A DNA stretch of 40,913 bases from Candidatus Woesearchaeota archaeon (GCA_003599055.1 QZIM01000003.1:1-40913); one strand, 5' to 3'; shown: positions 14,321 to 21,406, numbered from the stretch's first letter. Numbers and translations are program-made. Notes: generated by a model not told the origin, from the sequence alone.

Positions 14321-14760
14321 ACGACTTGCAGTTTCCCCGAGCCCATGCCCATCGCGCAGCTAAAGGTGAACGTGCCTGCTTTTTGCGGCGTGAATTCTAC
14401 GATGTTGTCAGAGTCAGTGAACTGTTTTGAGACGCCGAGTTCGGGAATTTGGAATGAGCGGAAACATCCGCTGAGGCGCTGGATGTCCGCGGTTATTCGG
14501 ACCGGCATTCCTTTCTTTACGGTGATGGCTTCAGGCGCATAGTTAAACTTGCCCCAGCCAAGCGTCACTTCCTGCACGCCATTGACAATTTTTGCTTCAA
14601 TTGCTGTCGCCGAGGAAGCAGTGTCCAAAGCGAGTACGCCTGTTGCTTTTGGGACAGGCACGGGTTTCAAAAGAGTAACCGCTCCGAAAAGAAGGAGGGC
14701 AACAAGCGCGATTCCGCCGATGATGTTTATTGTCTTGTTTGATGTTGTGTCTTTTGTCAT
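14317..14760 (-). CDS. Membrane-anchored cupredoxin-like protein
   Basis: 147 residues. A membrane helix at about 11-32 anchors a cupredoxin-type beta sandwich outside the cell: FNYAPEAITVKKGMPVRITAD, SGCFRSFQIPELG and GTFTFSCAMGMGSGKLQVV. Likely copper ligands are Cys99, Cys135, Met137 and Met139, a Cys/Met-rich set without the usual His, which would favour Cu(I). It resembles the cupredoxin-like domains found beside or fused to copper ATPases. The start at 14760 is preferred because AAGGAGGA lies just upstream; an ATG at 14775 in the same frame overlaps the previous stop (ATGA) and is a possible alternative. Confidence 0.85.
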   Translation of the reverse strand: MTKDTTSNKTINIIGGIALVALLLFGAVTLLKPVPVPKATGVLALDTASSATAIEAKIVNGVQEVTLGWGKFNYAPEAITVKKGMPVRITADIQRLSGCFRSFQIPELGVSKQFTDSDNIVEFTPQKAGTFTFSCAMGMGSGKLQVV

Positions 14761-14771
14761 TTTTTCCTCCT

Positions 14772-15695
14772 TCATCCGACTGCAGCAATCCCCGTTCGTG
14801 GCCCGTAGATGATTAATGCATTTAGAGCGATGCTGGCTAAAAGGCAGGCAAAAAAGAACGTTGAAAAGTCTACCGGATGCTTTCTGGTTGTGGTGTTGTG
14901 TTCTACTACTTCTTCAAAAAGCATATACGAAAGCCCCCACATGATAAATACATTAATAATGGTGAAGGCCGGCATAAACCAAAGGATGTTGTCTACGCGG
15001 AACATGGCTCCAATCATGCTTCCCATAACTCCTCCCATCACTCCCGCCATCATGCCCTCCATTATGCCCATAATGCCGCAGCATCTGCCGTTGTAAAAGC
15101 CAACGCCGACCGCAAGAACCATTCCTGCAATTCCCCCGACAAAAAGACCGTTTGTTGCCGCAATGATAGTTCCGAGCATCATGCCGGTCTGCATGCCAAA
15201 AGTCATTCCTATCATCATTCCCACCATACTCGTCACGTTTGTCTTGTATGATTTGATGTGCCAGATGGCTGCACCAATACTCACCACGCTGACATCAATA
15301 TAAAGAATCCACCACGCATACTTCGCCAAAAAGTCAGGGACTGATTTCAAAAAGGTGAAGTACGCAAACAGGTTGAGCGCAAAAAGTGCAAGGAGAGTAA
15401 GAACGGTATTTCTCAGCATCAGCCGCTCAACGGCGTATTTTTGAGGGTTTTTTCTGAAATCCCTGAATCGCTCTGTAAGAGTCATCTTGTGAAGTTCATC
15501 AAGGGAGGCGCGATAGCCCTTTTGCTGAATCGCGCTCACAATCTCGGAGGGTTTGACCTGCCCGTCACTGGTTACTTCAACCGCGTTGTGCTTGAATTCG
15601 AAATGCTCAATGCCCGGCAGTTTTTCCAGAACTTTTGTTAGGACTTTGATGCAGCTTTCGCATTCGATATCCGGACAATAGACCTTGGTTTTCAT
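14772..15695 (-). CDS. HMA domain fused to Met-rich multi-pass membrane protein
   Basis: 307 residues. An N-terminal heavy-metal-associated fold (about 1-70) carries CPDIECESC (Cys7, Cys12, Cys15). About six or seven membrane helices follow. Those at about 155-240 are packed with Gly and Met (MVGMMIGMTFGMQTGMMLG; GIMGIMEGMMAGVMGG) and include a Cys-Cys pair (GRCCGIMG). Met-lined membrane paths are typical of Cu(I) handling, so a copper channel, importer or loading factor is plausible, but I do not know a characterised homologue. It overlaps copZ upstream by ATGA and the cupredoxin gene downstream closely, so these proteins probably pass copper in sequence. Confidence 0.8.
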   Translation of the reverse strand: MKTKVYCPDIECESCIKVLTKVLEKLPGIEHFEFKHNAVEVTSDGQVKPSEIVSAIQQKGYRASLDELHKMTLTERFRDFRKNPQKYAVERLMLRNTVLTLLALFALNLFAYFTFLKSVPDFLAKYAWWILYIDVSVVSIGAAIWHIKSYKTNVTSMVGMMIGMTFGMQTGMMLGTIIAATNGLFVGGIAGMVLAVGVGFYNGRCCGIMGIMEGMMAGVMGGVMGSMIGAMFRVDNILWFMPAFTIINVFIMWGLSYMLFEEVVEHNTTTRKHPVDFSTFFFACLLASIALNALIIYGPRTGIAAVG

Positions 15696-15889
15696 ACGCG
15701 GTACCCTAACTCCTTAATTGCGGCAACTGCCTTTGCCGGATTCCCTTCAAAAGAAACAATCGCTTCCTGTTTTTTCCCATCAAGCGCTATTGAGACGTTT
15801 GTTGTTCCAATCTCGGTCAGCGCGTCAGTCACAAGCATCACGCAGCTTTTGCAGTGCATTCCCTTTACTCTCAAAACGTTTTTTGGCAT
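15692..15889 (-). CDS. copZ: Copper chaperone, single HMA domain
   Basis: 65 residues forming one HMA (CopZ/Atx1-like) domain with GMHCKSC (Cys13, Cys16) and the beta-alpha-beta pattern ending AIKELGYRV. It carries Cu(I) in the cytoplasm to CopA or the neighbouring HMA-membrane protein. The ATG at 15889 is preferred because minus-strand GGGGGTGA lies five bases upstream; a GTG at 15898 overlapping the arsR stop (GTGA) is the alternative. Its stop overlaps the next start (ATGA). Confidence 0.92.
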   Translation of the reverse strand: MPKNVLRVKGMHCKSCVMLVTDALTEIGTTNVSIALDGKKQEAIVSFEGNPAKAVAAIKELGYRV

Positions 15890-15894
15890 TACGT

Positions 15895-16197
15895 TCACCC
15901 CCGCATCCTCTTACAATACTTGCCTGTGTGTTTGTGTAAAAGGCCCATAAGAGGCGCAATCGTTTCTTTATTCAACTCGTACACCCGCTCCCGGCCTTGC
16001 GGCTTGACGAAAACAAAGCCGCATTTCTCGAGGCGCTGCAAATTATGAGAAATTGTCGACTGGTTGCACTCGAGGGCGGAACAAATCTGTGTGACGTTTT
16101 TCGGACCGTCCTTGAGTGTTTCAATGATGTCTATCCTGAACTGATTTGCGAGTGTTCCAAAGAACTTATCATATGGCGCGCGAAGGGCAGTTTTCAT
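15895..16197 (-). CDS. ArsR-family metal-responsive repressor
   Basis: 100 residues with the ArsR winged helix: FRIDIIETLKDGPKNVTQIC, recognition helix CNQSTISHNLQRLEKCGFV, wing KPQGRERVYELN. Cysteines at 39, 44, 59 and 95 and His at 51, 88 and 90 offer metal ligands, so copper or another soft metal is the likely inducer. It is the first gene of the copper operon, starts leaderless from a TATA box 25-34 nt upstream and has a palindromic site between TATA and ATG, consistent with autoregulation. ArsR-type control of copper genes is less usual than CsoR or CopY control. Confidence 0.85.
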   Translation of the reverse strand: MKTALRAPYDKFFGTLANQFRIDIIETLKDGPKNVTQICSALECNQSTISHNLQRLEKCGFVFVKPQGRERVYELNKETIAPLMGLLHKHTGKYCKRMRG

Positions 16198-16204
16198 ATG
16201 GGAA

Positions 16205-16231
16205 ATATGTCATCAATATCATATTTATAAG
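16205..16231 (-). promoter_or_regulatory. arsR-copZ operon promoter and operator
   Basis: Minus-strand TATA CTTATAAATA (16222-16231) overlaps the end of the plus-strand sequence ATATGTCATCAATATCATAT (16205-16224), whose outer arms ATATG/CATAT are symmetric. The site fills the space from TATA to start codon, ideal for repression by the ArsR protein. Confidence 0.65.
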
Positions 16232-16293
16232 CTTTACGAATTATGTAATTCTTCTCAGGAGTTATGTGCGGGAAGAGCCGGCAAAATTGCCCG

Positions 16294-16313
16294 AAAAAAG
16301 CGCGCAGCCGCGC
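16294..16313 (-). terminator. Hairpin plus T6, terminator-like
   Basis: On the minus strand GCGCG-GCTG-CGCGC is followed at once by TTTTTT. It lies after the small gene 16357-16500 and before the arsR promoter, separating the two units. Confidence 0.55.
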
Positions 16314-16356
16314 AAGGGAATCCCTGCGGTCCGGGTTTTGGCATTTGACGCGGATT

Positions 16357-16500
16357 TTAGCAGAGGTGCTGCACGAGCAGTTCCAGCTCTATTGTCTTTG
16401 CGATGTTGTGGCGGCTGAATTTTGGGATTGCGCTCTTCAGGTGAAGGGCTGATTTTTCCCAGATTTTGCCGTTTTTTACGCATATGTTTTTGTATTTCAT
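16357..16500 (-). CDS. Possible 47-residue protein
   Basis: From the ATG at 16500 the translation begins MKYKNICVKNGKIWEKSALH and ends VQHLC; it is basic and amphipathic, and I recognise no family. In its favour: a terminator-like hairpin with a T-run 44 bases downstream and an inverted repeat TTGCAC/GTGCAA just upstream. Against it: its length and the lack of a well-placed TATA box or strong ribosome binding site. A 19-codon frame (16512-16571) precedes it and could be a leader peptide or chance. Confidence 0.35.
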   Translation of the reverse strand: MKYKNICVKNGKIWEKSALHLKSAIPKFSRHNIAKTIELELLVQHLC

Positions 16501-16514
16501 TTGTTTTTATCTCA

Positions 16515-16531
16515 TTGCACTTGTGGTGCAA
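16515..16531. promoter_or_regulatory. Inverted repeat TTGCAC-N5-GTGCAA
   Basis: A perfect 6-bp inverted repeat with 5-bp spacer lies 15-31 bp upstream of the small gene at 16500 and downstream of vapC. It could be an operator or the base of a small hairpin; function unknown. Confidence 0.4.
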
Positions 16532-16632
16532 GTTTAGTGTTATGTTTGGAAAGAAGTCTTGTTTCGTTCATTCTGTATTCAGTTAAGAATGTAAGAGTTG
16601 AATAAATGCGATGTTCTTTCTTTGATTGTTGT

Positions 16633-17016
16633 TTATTTAATTACTATTGCCTCAGGGAGTCCTGCAAAGTCGTTGTCGCACGTGATGATTTTGGCGCCGT
16701 TGATTTTGGCAGCGGCAAGTATGTGCGCATCAACAATGCCGAATTTCGGTTTTGTCTTTCTTCGTGATTGGTACAGATTGCCTGTTTGTCGTGCAACTTC
16801 AAAGTCGATAGATACGAGTTTGGTCATTGACTGCAGTGCGTATATGAGTTCATTGACCGGCTTGTTTTCTCGCGCAAATTTTGCAGAGAGTTCTGAAGCA
16901 ATCATTCCTGTTGTGAGCAGAGTCGCATTTTGGATGAGGTCGCGGATTCTTTTTCCTTTGGATGTCTCGTTGAAGTATTCGATCCACGCAGAAGTGTCAA
17001 TGACATATTTATTCAT
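16633..17016 (-). CDS. vapC: VapC-type PIN toxin
   Basis: 127 residues with a complete PIN active site: Asp7 (YVIDTSAW), Glu42 (ASELSAKF), Asp96 (GIVDAHILAAA) and Asp114 (ITCDNDF). PIN toxins are magnesium-dependent ribonucleases that cut tRNA or rRNA when freed from their antitoxin. The ATG at 17016 overlaps the end of the AbrB-type antitoxin gene by eight bases, the usual antitoxin-first order. The gene ends just before a 130-base gap that holds the possible small gene. Confidence 0.9.
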   Translation of the reverse strand: MNKYVIDTSAWIEYFNETSKGKRIRDLIQNATLLTTGMIASELSAKFARENKPVNELIYALQSMTKLVSIDFEVARQTGNLYQSRRKTKPKFGIVDAHILAAAKINGAKIITCDNDFAGLPEAIVIK

Positions 17017-17215
17017 ATTTTGAGTGTGCCCGGTCAGTCTCTTTGTTATACGGCAAGAGGCCTTTGAACGCGCCGAACCAGTCCTTGCGGACCTTCTTGA
17101 TTTCAAGCTGAATCGTGTCTCCTTCGTGGATTCCTTCGTGGTCTGCGAGGTCCTTTGGTATGCGGACCATAAGCGAACCGCCGATTTTTTTTGTTTTTTG
17201 GATGGTATTTGTCAT
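17009..17215 (-). CDS. vapB: AbrB/SpoVT-type antitoxin
   Basis: 68 residues. The N-terminal swapped-hairpin AbrB domain is clear (TKKIGGSLMVRIPKDLADHEGIHEGDTIQLEI); the C-terminal tail (WFGAFKGLLPYNKETDRAHSKYE) should wrap around the VapC toxin. The ATG at 17215 is chosen over that at 17224 from its distance to the TATA box. An inverted repeat TAACATA-N9-TATGTTA directly upstream is the likely autoregulatory operator. Confidence 0.88.
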   Translation of the reverse strand: MTNTIQKTKKIGGSLMVRIPKDLADHEGIHEGDTIQLEIKKVRKDWFGAFKGLLPYNKETDRAHSKYE

Positions 17216-17218
17216 ATT

Positions 17219-17250
17219 TAACATAATATTATACTATGTTATATTTAAAG
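17219..17250 (-). promoter_or_regulatory. vapBC promoter and operator
   Basis: TATA-like minus-strand CTTTAAATAT at 17241-17250; inverted repeat TAACATA (17219-17225) and TATGTTA (17235-17241) between it and the start. The placement fits repression by the VapBC complex. Confidence 0.65.
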
Positions 17251-17284
17251 TTATCTTTTTTCAGAAAGTACAGGCGCGCACACA

Positions 17285-17707
17285 TTACTGTTTTGTATCA
17301 GTCTCTTCTTCCGTTCCGGGCATTTGGTATGTTCCGTGTGCTTCCGTTCGTTCTGCATTGACGCGCGCGTCAAGGTCAATTGCATCAGTTCTTTTTGTTC
17401 CGCGGTATCGCGCGATGAATCGCTCTGCGTGCAGGATTGGCTGCTCGCCTTCATCACGCGTTTTGCCGATAAGGCCGCTCAGTGCTTCACGTGAGCCGAG
17501 TGCCGCGTTGAATTTGTCCAGGCTGATGGTGCGGTAGCCGCGGCGGGCGTATTCTTTTTCCCAGGATTTCCACTCTTCAACCATTTGGTCAAATCCGACC
17601 ACGTCTCCTGCGTACATATAGCTGAGAGCATCAGAAACTTGTTCTCCTGCCTGAAGGTATTTTTCCTGGACGGTCGATGTAAAGTGTAATCGTTTGAGAA
17701 ATTCCAT
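17285..17707 (-). CDS. Unknown soluble protein in operon with fttA
   Basis: 140 residues, charged and helical, without cysteines or membrane segments; the C-terminal 25 residues look disordered (GTYQMPGTEEETDTKQ). I recognise no family. Its ATG lies two bases after the fttA stop, so the two genes are co-transcribed and probably translationally coupled, making a link to RNA 3'-end processing possible but unproven. Confidence 0.7.
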   Translation of the reverse strand: MEFLKRLHFTSTVQEKYLQAGEQVSDALSYMYAGDVVGFDQMVEEWKSWEKEYARRGYRTISLDKFNAALGSREALSGLIGKTRDEGEQPILHAERFIARYRGTKRTDAIDLDARVNAERTEAHGTYQMPGTEEETDTKQ

Positions 17708-17709
17708 TT

Positions 17710-19602
17710 TTACTTCACTCTGATTGTCTCAAGGTTGCGCGGGGCGACGGTTTCGATGCGTCCGAGCTTGTGGATTGCGGATGCAAGGTCAAGGACCTTT
17801 GTGCTTTCGCCGTGCTGGACGATGACTTTTTTGGGTCGCGGTGAGCATTTGAAGACGAAGTTCATAAGCTGTTTGCGGTCGGAGTGGTCTGAGACGGCGA
17901 CTTTGACGACTTCCATTTTGACCGTGACGACTTCCTGTTTGCTGCCGTCTTTGAAGACGAGTTCTCTATCGCCGCTAAAGACGCGCCTGCCTAAGGTTCC
18001 TTCGGGCAGGTAGCAGGTGAAGATGAGGAGGTTTTTGGGGTTGTCTGCGAGTTGTTTCAAATACTCAACAGATGGTCCGCCAACGAGCATTCCTGATGTT
18101 GCCATAATGACTGCGGGGCCGCTTTCTTCGATGATTTGTTTGCGTTCTTTTGCCGAGCCGATGCGCCTGAAGATGGGGTTAAGGAATGGGTTTTCGTCTT
18201 TGTGGAAGATGTTTTTGCGCAGGTGGAGGTTAAGGAATTCAGGGTAGGCGGTGTGGATTGCCGTGATGTCCCATACCATTCCGTCGATGTAGACGGGGAC
18301 GGGGTCGAGTTCTCCGCGCTTGACCATTCCTTCTATCATGACCATGACGTCTTGTGCTTTGCCTGAGCCAAGGACGGGCATAAGGACTTTTCCTCCGCGC
18401 TTGATGGTTTCGCGGATGTAGTTGCAGAGGAGGTCGTCACTTTCGTGGGCGGGAAGTCCGATGTCCATTTTGCCGCCGTAGGTTCCTTCGATGATGACGG
18501 TTTCAAGGCGGGGGAAGTGGGTGTTTGCAGGGTCAAGGAGCGGGGTTTTTCCGTACTTCAAATCGCCCGTGTAAAGCAGGTTGTGAAGGCCGTTGCCGAT
18601 GTGCAAATGTGCCATGCTGGAGCCGATAATGTGGCCTGCATTGTAGAGTGTCAGGCGAACGTCGGGCGTGATGTCTGAGACTTCTTCCCAGTTGAGTGTG
18701 ATGCAGTGCTTGACGAATTCTTTGACGTCGTCGGTGTCAAAGATGGGTTCTTTGTTTTCTGACTTGGCAATCTTGACCATATCAAGCATAAGGAGCGCGG
18801 CAACATCTCGGGTGGGTTCTGTGCAGTAGGTTGGCCCGCGGAATCCCATTTTGTAAAGGTACGGGATGAATCCGGAGTGGTCAAGGTGTGCGTGAGACAG
18901 GATGATTGCGTCGAGTTGTTGGATGTTGAATTCGGGAGCGTCGAGGATGGGGTATGCTTCTGCTCCGTCTCCTGCAACGTTGATGCCGCAGTCCATAAGG
19001 ATGCGTGATTCGGGTGTTTGGAGGAAGATGCAGCTTCTGCCGACCTGGCGCGCGGCGCCAAGGTGGGTTACGCGAATCCATTCGTTTTTCTTTTCGCGCA
19101 GCCACCCATCGTAGATGCGGTGGCCTACTTTGTCGAGGAATTTGCGGCGGTAGTCCGAGTGTTCGTAGAGGACTGCGCGCACGTTGTCGATTAATTGTGA
19201 TTTGAGTGCGGGGGTTCTTCGGATGTGGGGGACCCAGAGTGCTTTTTCGCGGATGTCGCGAAGGAGCGAGCCTTGTTTTCCGATGGCAAGGCCGGGCTTT
19301 TCTGCTTCGATGATGACGGTGCTGCGCTGCTTGTCAAAGAGGACTGCCGTAATGCCTGCTTCTTCGGGCATGATTTTGCGGATTTCTTTTTCCGCTTTTT
19401 CTTCGGCGATGCAGATGCTCGGGTCGGGGCGGAGTTCTACTCGTTTTTTGAACTCGTGGACGACGGAGCGAATGAGGCCTTGGTCTTCGAGGAAGAACTT
19501 TTTGTCTTTGGTGTAAAGGACGATGTTTGCGCCTTCGAAGGCCGCATCGCTAATTTTGTCACTTGGGACAAACTTAAGGATTTCTTTAATAATTTCTGCC
19601 AT
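17710..19602 (-). CDS. fttA: Archaeal termination nuclease aCPSF1/FttA
   Basis: 630 residues, standard length for the archaeal family. N-terminal KH domains (1-150, with GKQG at 108-111) precede a metallo-beta-lactamase domain with HAHLDH at 237-242 and a beta-CASP domain; HSDR at 573-576 supplies the conserved His of the last motif. In archaea this enzyme cleaves nascent RNA after U-rich 3' ends and ends transcription by RNA polymerase. It lies directly after the proteasome beta gene and before an unknown small gene on the same strand. Its own TATA-like box overlaps the proteasome stop codon, so it may be transcribed from both promoters. Confidence 0.95.
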   Translation of the reverse strand: MAEIIKEILKFVPSDKISDAAFEGANIVLYTKDKKFFLEDQGLIRSVVHEFKKRVELRPDPSICIAEEKAEKEIRKIMPEEAGITAVLFDKQRSTVIIEAEKPGLAIGKQGSLLRDIREKALWVPHIRRTPALKSQLIDNVRAVLYEHSDYRRKFLDKVGHRIYDGWLREKKNEWIRVTHLGAARQVGRSCIFLQTPESRILMDCGINVAGDGAEAYPILDAPEFNIQQLDAIILSHAHLDHSGFIPYLYKMGFRGPTYCTEPTRDVAALLMLDMVKIAKSENKEPIFDTDDVKEFVKHCITLNWEEVSDITPDVRLTLYNAGHIIGSSMAHLHIGNGLHNLLYTGDLKYGKTPLLDPANTHFPRLETVIIEGTYGGKMDIGLPAHESDDLLCNYIRETIKRGGKVLMPVLGSGKAQDVMVMIEGMVKRGELDPVPVYIDGMVWDITAIHTAYPEFLNLHLRKNIFHKDENPFLNPIFRRIGSAKERKQIIEESGPAVIMATSGMLVGGPSVEYLKQLADNPKNLLIFTCYLPEGTLGRRVFSGDRELVFKDGSKQEVVTVKMEVVKVAVSDHSDRKQLMNFVFKCSPRPKKVIVQHGESTKVLDLASAIHKLGRIETVAPRNLETIRVK

Positions 19603-19626
19603 GGTATTTTTTGGTTCTAAGAAACG

Positions 19627-19634
19627 TTTTATTG
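19627..19634 (-). promoter_or_regulatory. fttA TATA-like box containing the psmB stop codon
   Basis: Minus-strand CAATAAAA lies 25-32 nt before the fttA ATG. Its TAA (19629-19631) is the psmB stop codon. Confidence 0.5.
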
Positions 19635-20267
19635 GGGCATCGGAATGTTCAGGTCTTTTTGGACGGCAACGTGGATGCCCTTATCGTCGATTATCCACAC
19701 GTCGATGCCGTTGCCGGTTGCCGTGTCGCGCTGGAGCGCTGCAGTGATTGCCTTGGTTGCAAGTTTGACGCCGTCGTCCGTGCTCATTCCTTTCTTGTAG
19801 AGCGCTTCAAGGACGCCGATGGCAAAGATGCTGCCTGAGCCGTCAGAAACGTAATCGTGAACTTCGGTAATTGAGCCGTCAATGCCAAGGTCGTAGAGGT
19901 GGCTTCCTGACTTGTCATTTCCTGCAAGGAGGAAGCTGACGATGCCGGGCACCGAGCTGAACTTGCGCAGGTTGTTGTAGAGCATTCCTGCAAGGAGGTT
20001 TGCGGTTTCGTGGACCGTGGTTGTGCGCAGGGTTTGCAGGTCCTTGAGCTTGACTTCTGCGCGGATGAGTTTGACTAAGAGTTGTGCGTCGGAGACAAGG
20101 CCGGCCATAGTAACGGCCATGCGGTCTGTTACGCGGTGGATTTTGTCCGTGTGCTTGTTGACAACGAACCCGGCGGTTGCGCGCTTGTCTGCGGCGAGTA
20201 CGACGCCGTCCTTGCACGCGATTCCGACTGTAGTTGTTCCTTTTTGCAGTTTAAGGTCTTGGTTCAT
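19629..20267 (-). CDS. psmB: 20S proteasome beta subunit
   Basis: 212 residues. A 10-residue propeptide (MNQDLKLQKG) is followed by TTTVGIACKDGVVLAADKR: Thr11 becomes the N-terminal nucleophile, Asp27 is the conserved Asp17 of the mature chain, and the Lys of TDKIHRV corresponds to Lys33 after a one-residue deletion. SDGSGSIFAIGVLE is the family's conserved SGS loop. It forms the proteolytic inner rings of the 20S proteasome. The promoter is the TATA box at 20323-20333, leaving a leader of about 33 nt with an unusual hairpin before the ATG. Confidence 0.95.
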   Translation of the reverse strand: MNQDLKLQKGTTTVGIACKDGVVLAADKRATAGFVVNKHTDKIHRVTDRMAVTMAGLVSDAQLLVKLIRAEVKLKDLQTLRTTTVHETANLLAGMLYNNLRKFSSVPGIVSFLLAGNDKSGSHLYDLGIDGSITEVHDYVSDGSGSIFAIGVLEALYKKGMSTDDGVKLATKAITAALQRDTATGNGIDVWIIDDKGIHVAVQKDLNIPMPQ

Positions 20268-20273
20268 TAATAA

Positions 20274-20333
20274 TTTCTTATAAAGAAATGTTCACCCTCT
20301 TGACAGCTCTTGGCAAGCAGAAGTATATAAATC
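20274..20333 (-). promoter_or_regulatory. psmB promoter and leader hairpin
   Basis: Minus-strand TATA GATTTATATAC at 20323-20333. The leader has GAGGGTGA at 20292-20299, then a hairpin TTTCTT-ATA-AAGAAA (20274-20288), then six bases and the ATG. If the hairpin folds, the Shine-Dalgarno-like GAGGGTGA comes within about nine bases of the start codon. Confidence 0.5.
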
Positions 20334-21382
20334 TATCGGTCTGCAGGAATGATGTTTGCTGTTTTCTCGTCGAAGTATCCGCAAGGGTGCCCTGCCGCAA
20401 CTTTCGGAAACCCGTGGCGCCCGATATAGTTGCCAAGGATGTTTTTGATGCGGGCGTCTTCGTGTTCGATTTCGTGATAAACGGTGCGGATGTTGTCGTA
20501 GGGGGTGAATGGGTCGATGCGCGCAAGAGTGTCAAAGTGCGAGGTGAGGTCGTCAAATCGGTCGTGTTTGAACCGGCGCTCGAAGATGTTTTTGGCGAGT
20601 TTGATGCCGAAGGCAACGTCGCGCAGGCAATGCTGTTTGAGTGCGGTGACCGCGCGTATCATCCCAAGGGTGCTTTGCTCGATTGCTTCCCAGGCAACCG
20701 TGTCCTGCGTGTCAAGTCCTGCGTGTTTTGCGATGTTGTAGATGAACCACGAGTATGCGATGTGAAGGGATGGGCAGCAGTTAAGGGGCGGGTCGTATTT
20801 TTGGACGATGGAGAGCGTGAGCCGGTTGTGGTTGTGGTTTCGGGGGACTTTGGTTGGGTATGCGTGGTATGCTTCTTCGGCTTCTTTGTTGAGTTCGACA
20901 ATGGTGCCAAGGAGGTAGCGGAAGTTCCTGCGGTGTTTGTATCGTTTGGTTTTGGCAAGTGCCCGCGCGGTTTGGGCGATGTTGGGGAGGATGTGCGCAT
21001 AGTGGGTGTCTTCTTCCGGTCGGAACGGCACTGCGGCATCTTCTTGCGTTGCAAGGATGTGATAGTCGCGGTCGGCGGTGAGTTTGCTTGCGCTGGTATA
21101 GCGCAGTCTCCAGTCGCGAACGGTCCACGCAATGTCTATGGTGTGGCCGGGGTTTTCAATGCTCATTGGGGCGAGGTGTTCTAAGATGAGTTCAAGGTTG
21201 CGGGCGGCTTCGGGTGCTTGGCGGATGAATTCGAGATTGTCGCCGATGTGTTTTTGGTAGAGGTCAAATCCGGGCCTGACAATTCCGGTGAACAGTTTGC
21301 CGACAAGCCCTCGGTCGCGCCAGGTGTTTGTTTCCTGAATGGGGCGTATCACGGGAAGTGAAATGGGCGCAGGATTAATCAA
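20333..21382 (-). CDS. Soluble PAP2-like (PSLH...HxxxD) protein
   Basis: 349 residues with no membrane helix. Residues 200-262 hold CCPSLHIAYSWF (PSLH 204-207) and MIRAVTALKQHCLRDVAFGI (His251, Asp255). These match the second and third motifs of PAP2-superfamily phosphatases/transferases, closest in form to the Aur1/Ipt1 type (PSLH and TxKQHxxxD). The first motif (KxxxxxxRP) is not clear; K-PRNHNHNRL at 178-188 is the nearest basic stretch. A phosphatase or haloperoxidase-like function is therefore tentative. The start is a TTG at 21382, since no ATG or GTG is near and the TATA box shared with the multicopper oxidase ends 17 bases upstream. Confidence 0.6.
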   Translation of the reverse strand: MINPAPISLPVIRPIQETNTWRDRGLVGKLFTGIVRPGFDLYQKHIGDNLEFIRQAPEAARNLELILEHLAPMSIENPGHTIDIAWTVRDWRLRYTSASKLTADRDYHILATQEDAAVPFRPEEDTHYAHILPNIAQTARALAKTKRYKHRRNFRYLLGTIVELNKEAEEAYHAYPTKVPRNHNHNRLTLSIVQKYDPPLNCCPSLHIAYSWFIYNIAKHAGLDTQDTVAWEAIEQSTLGMIRAVTALKQHCLRDVAFGIKLAKNIFERRFKHDRFDDLTSHFDTLARIDPFTPYDNIRTVYHEIEHEDARIKNILGNYIGRHGFPKVAAGHPCGYFDEKTANIIPADR

Positions 21383-21398
21383 CGTGGTGACACAAAAG

Positions 21399-21406
21399 TA
21401 TTTATA
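21399..21406. promoter_or_regulatory. Shared divergent TATA box between PAP2-like and multicopper oxidase genes
   Basis: TATTTATA read on plus lies 23-30 nt before the ATG at 21429; read on minus (TATAAATA) it lies 17-24 nt before the TTG at 21382. It is flanked by direct repeats GTGACAC at 21387-21393 and 21407-21413, which could be a regulator site serving both genes. Confidence 0.6.

Noticed and set aside
20279-20286. TTATAAAG as the psmB TATA box
   Set aside because: It is only 12-19 nt from the ATG, too close; the box at 20323-20333 fits better.
20288-21184. 298-codon plus-strand frame opposite the PAP2-like gene
   Set aside because: The minus strand has the catalytic-looking motifs and a promoter; the plus frame is low-complexity Val/Phe/Gly.
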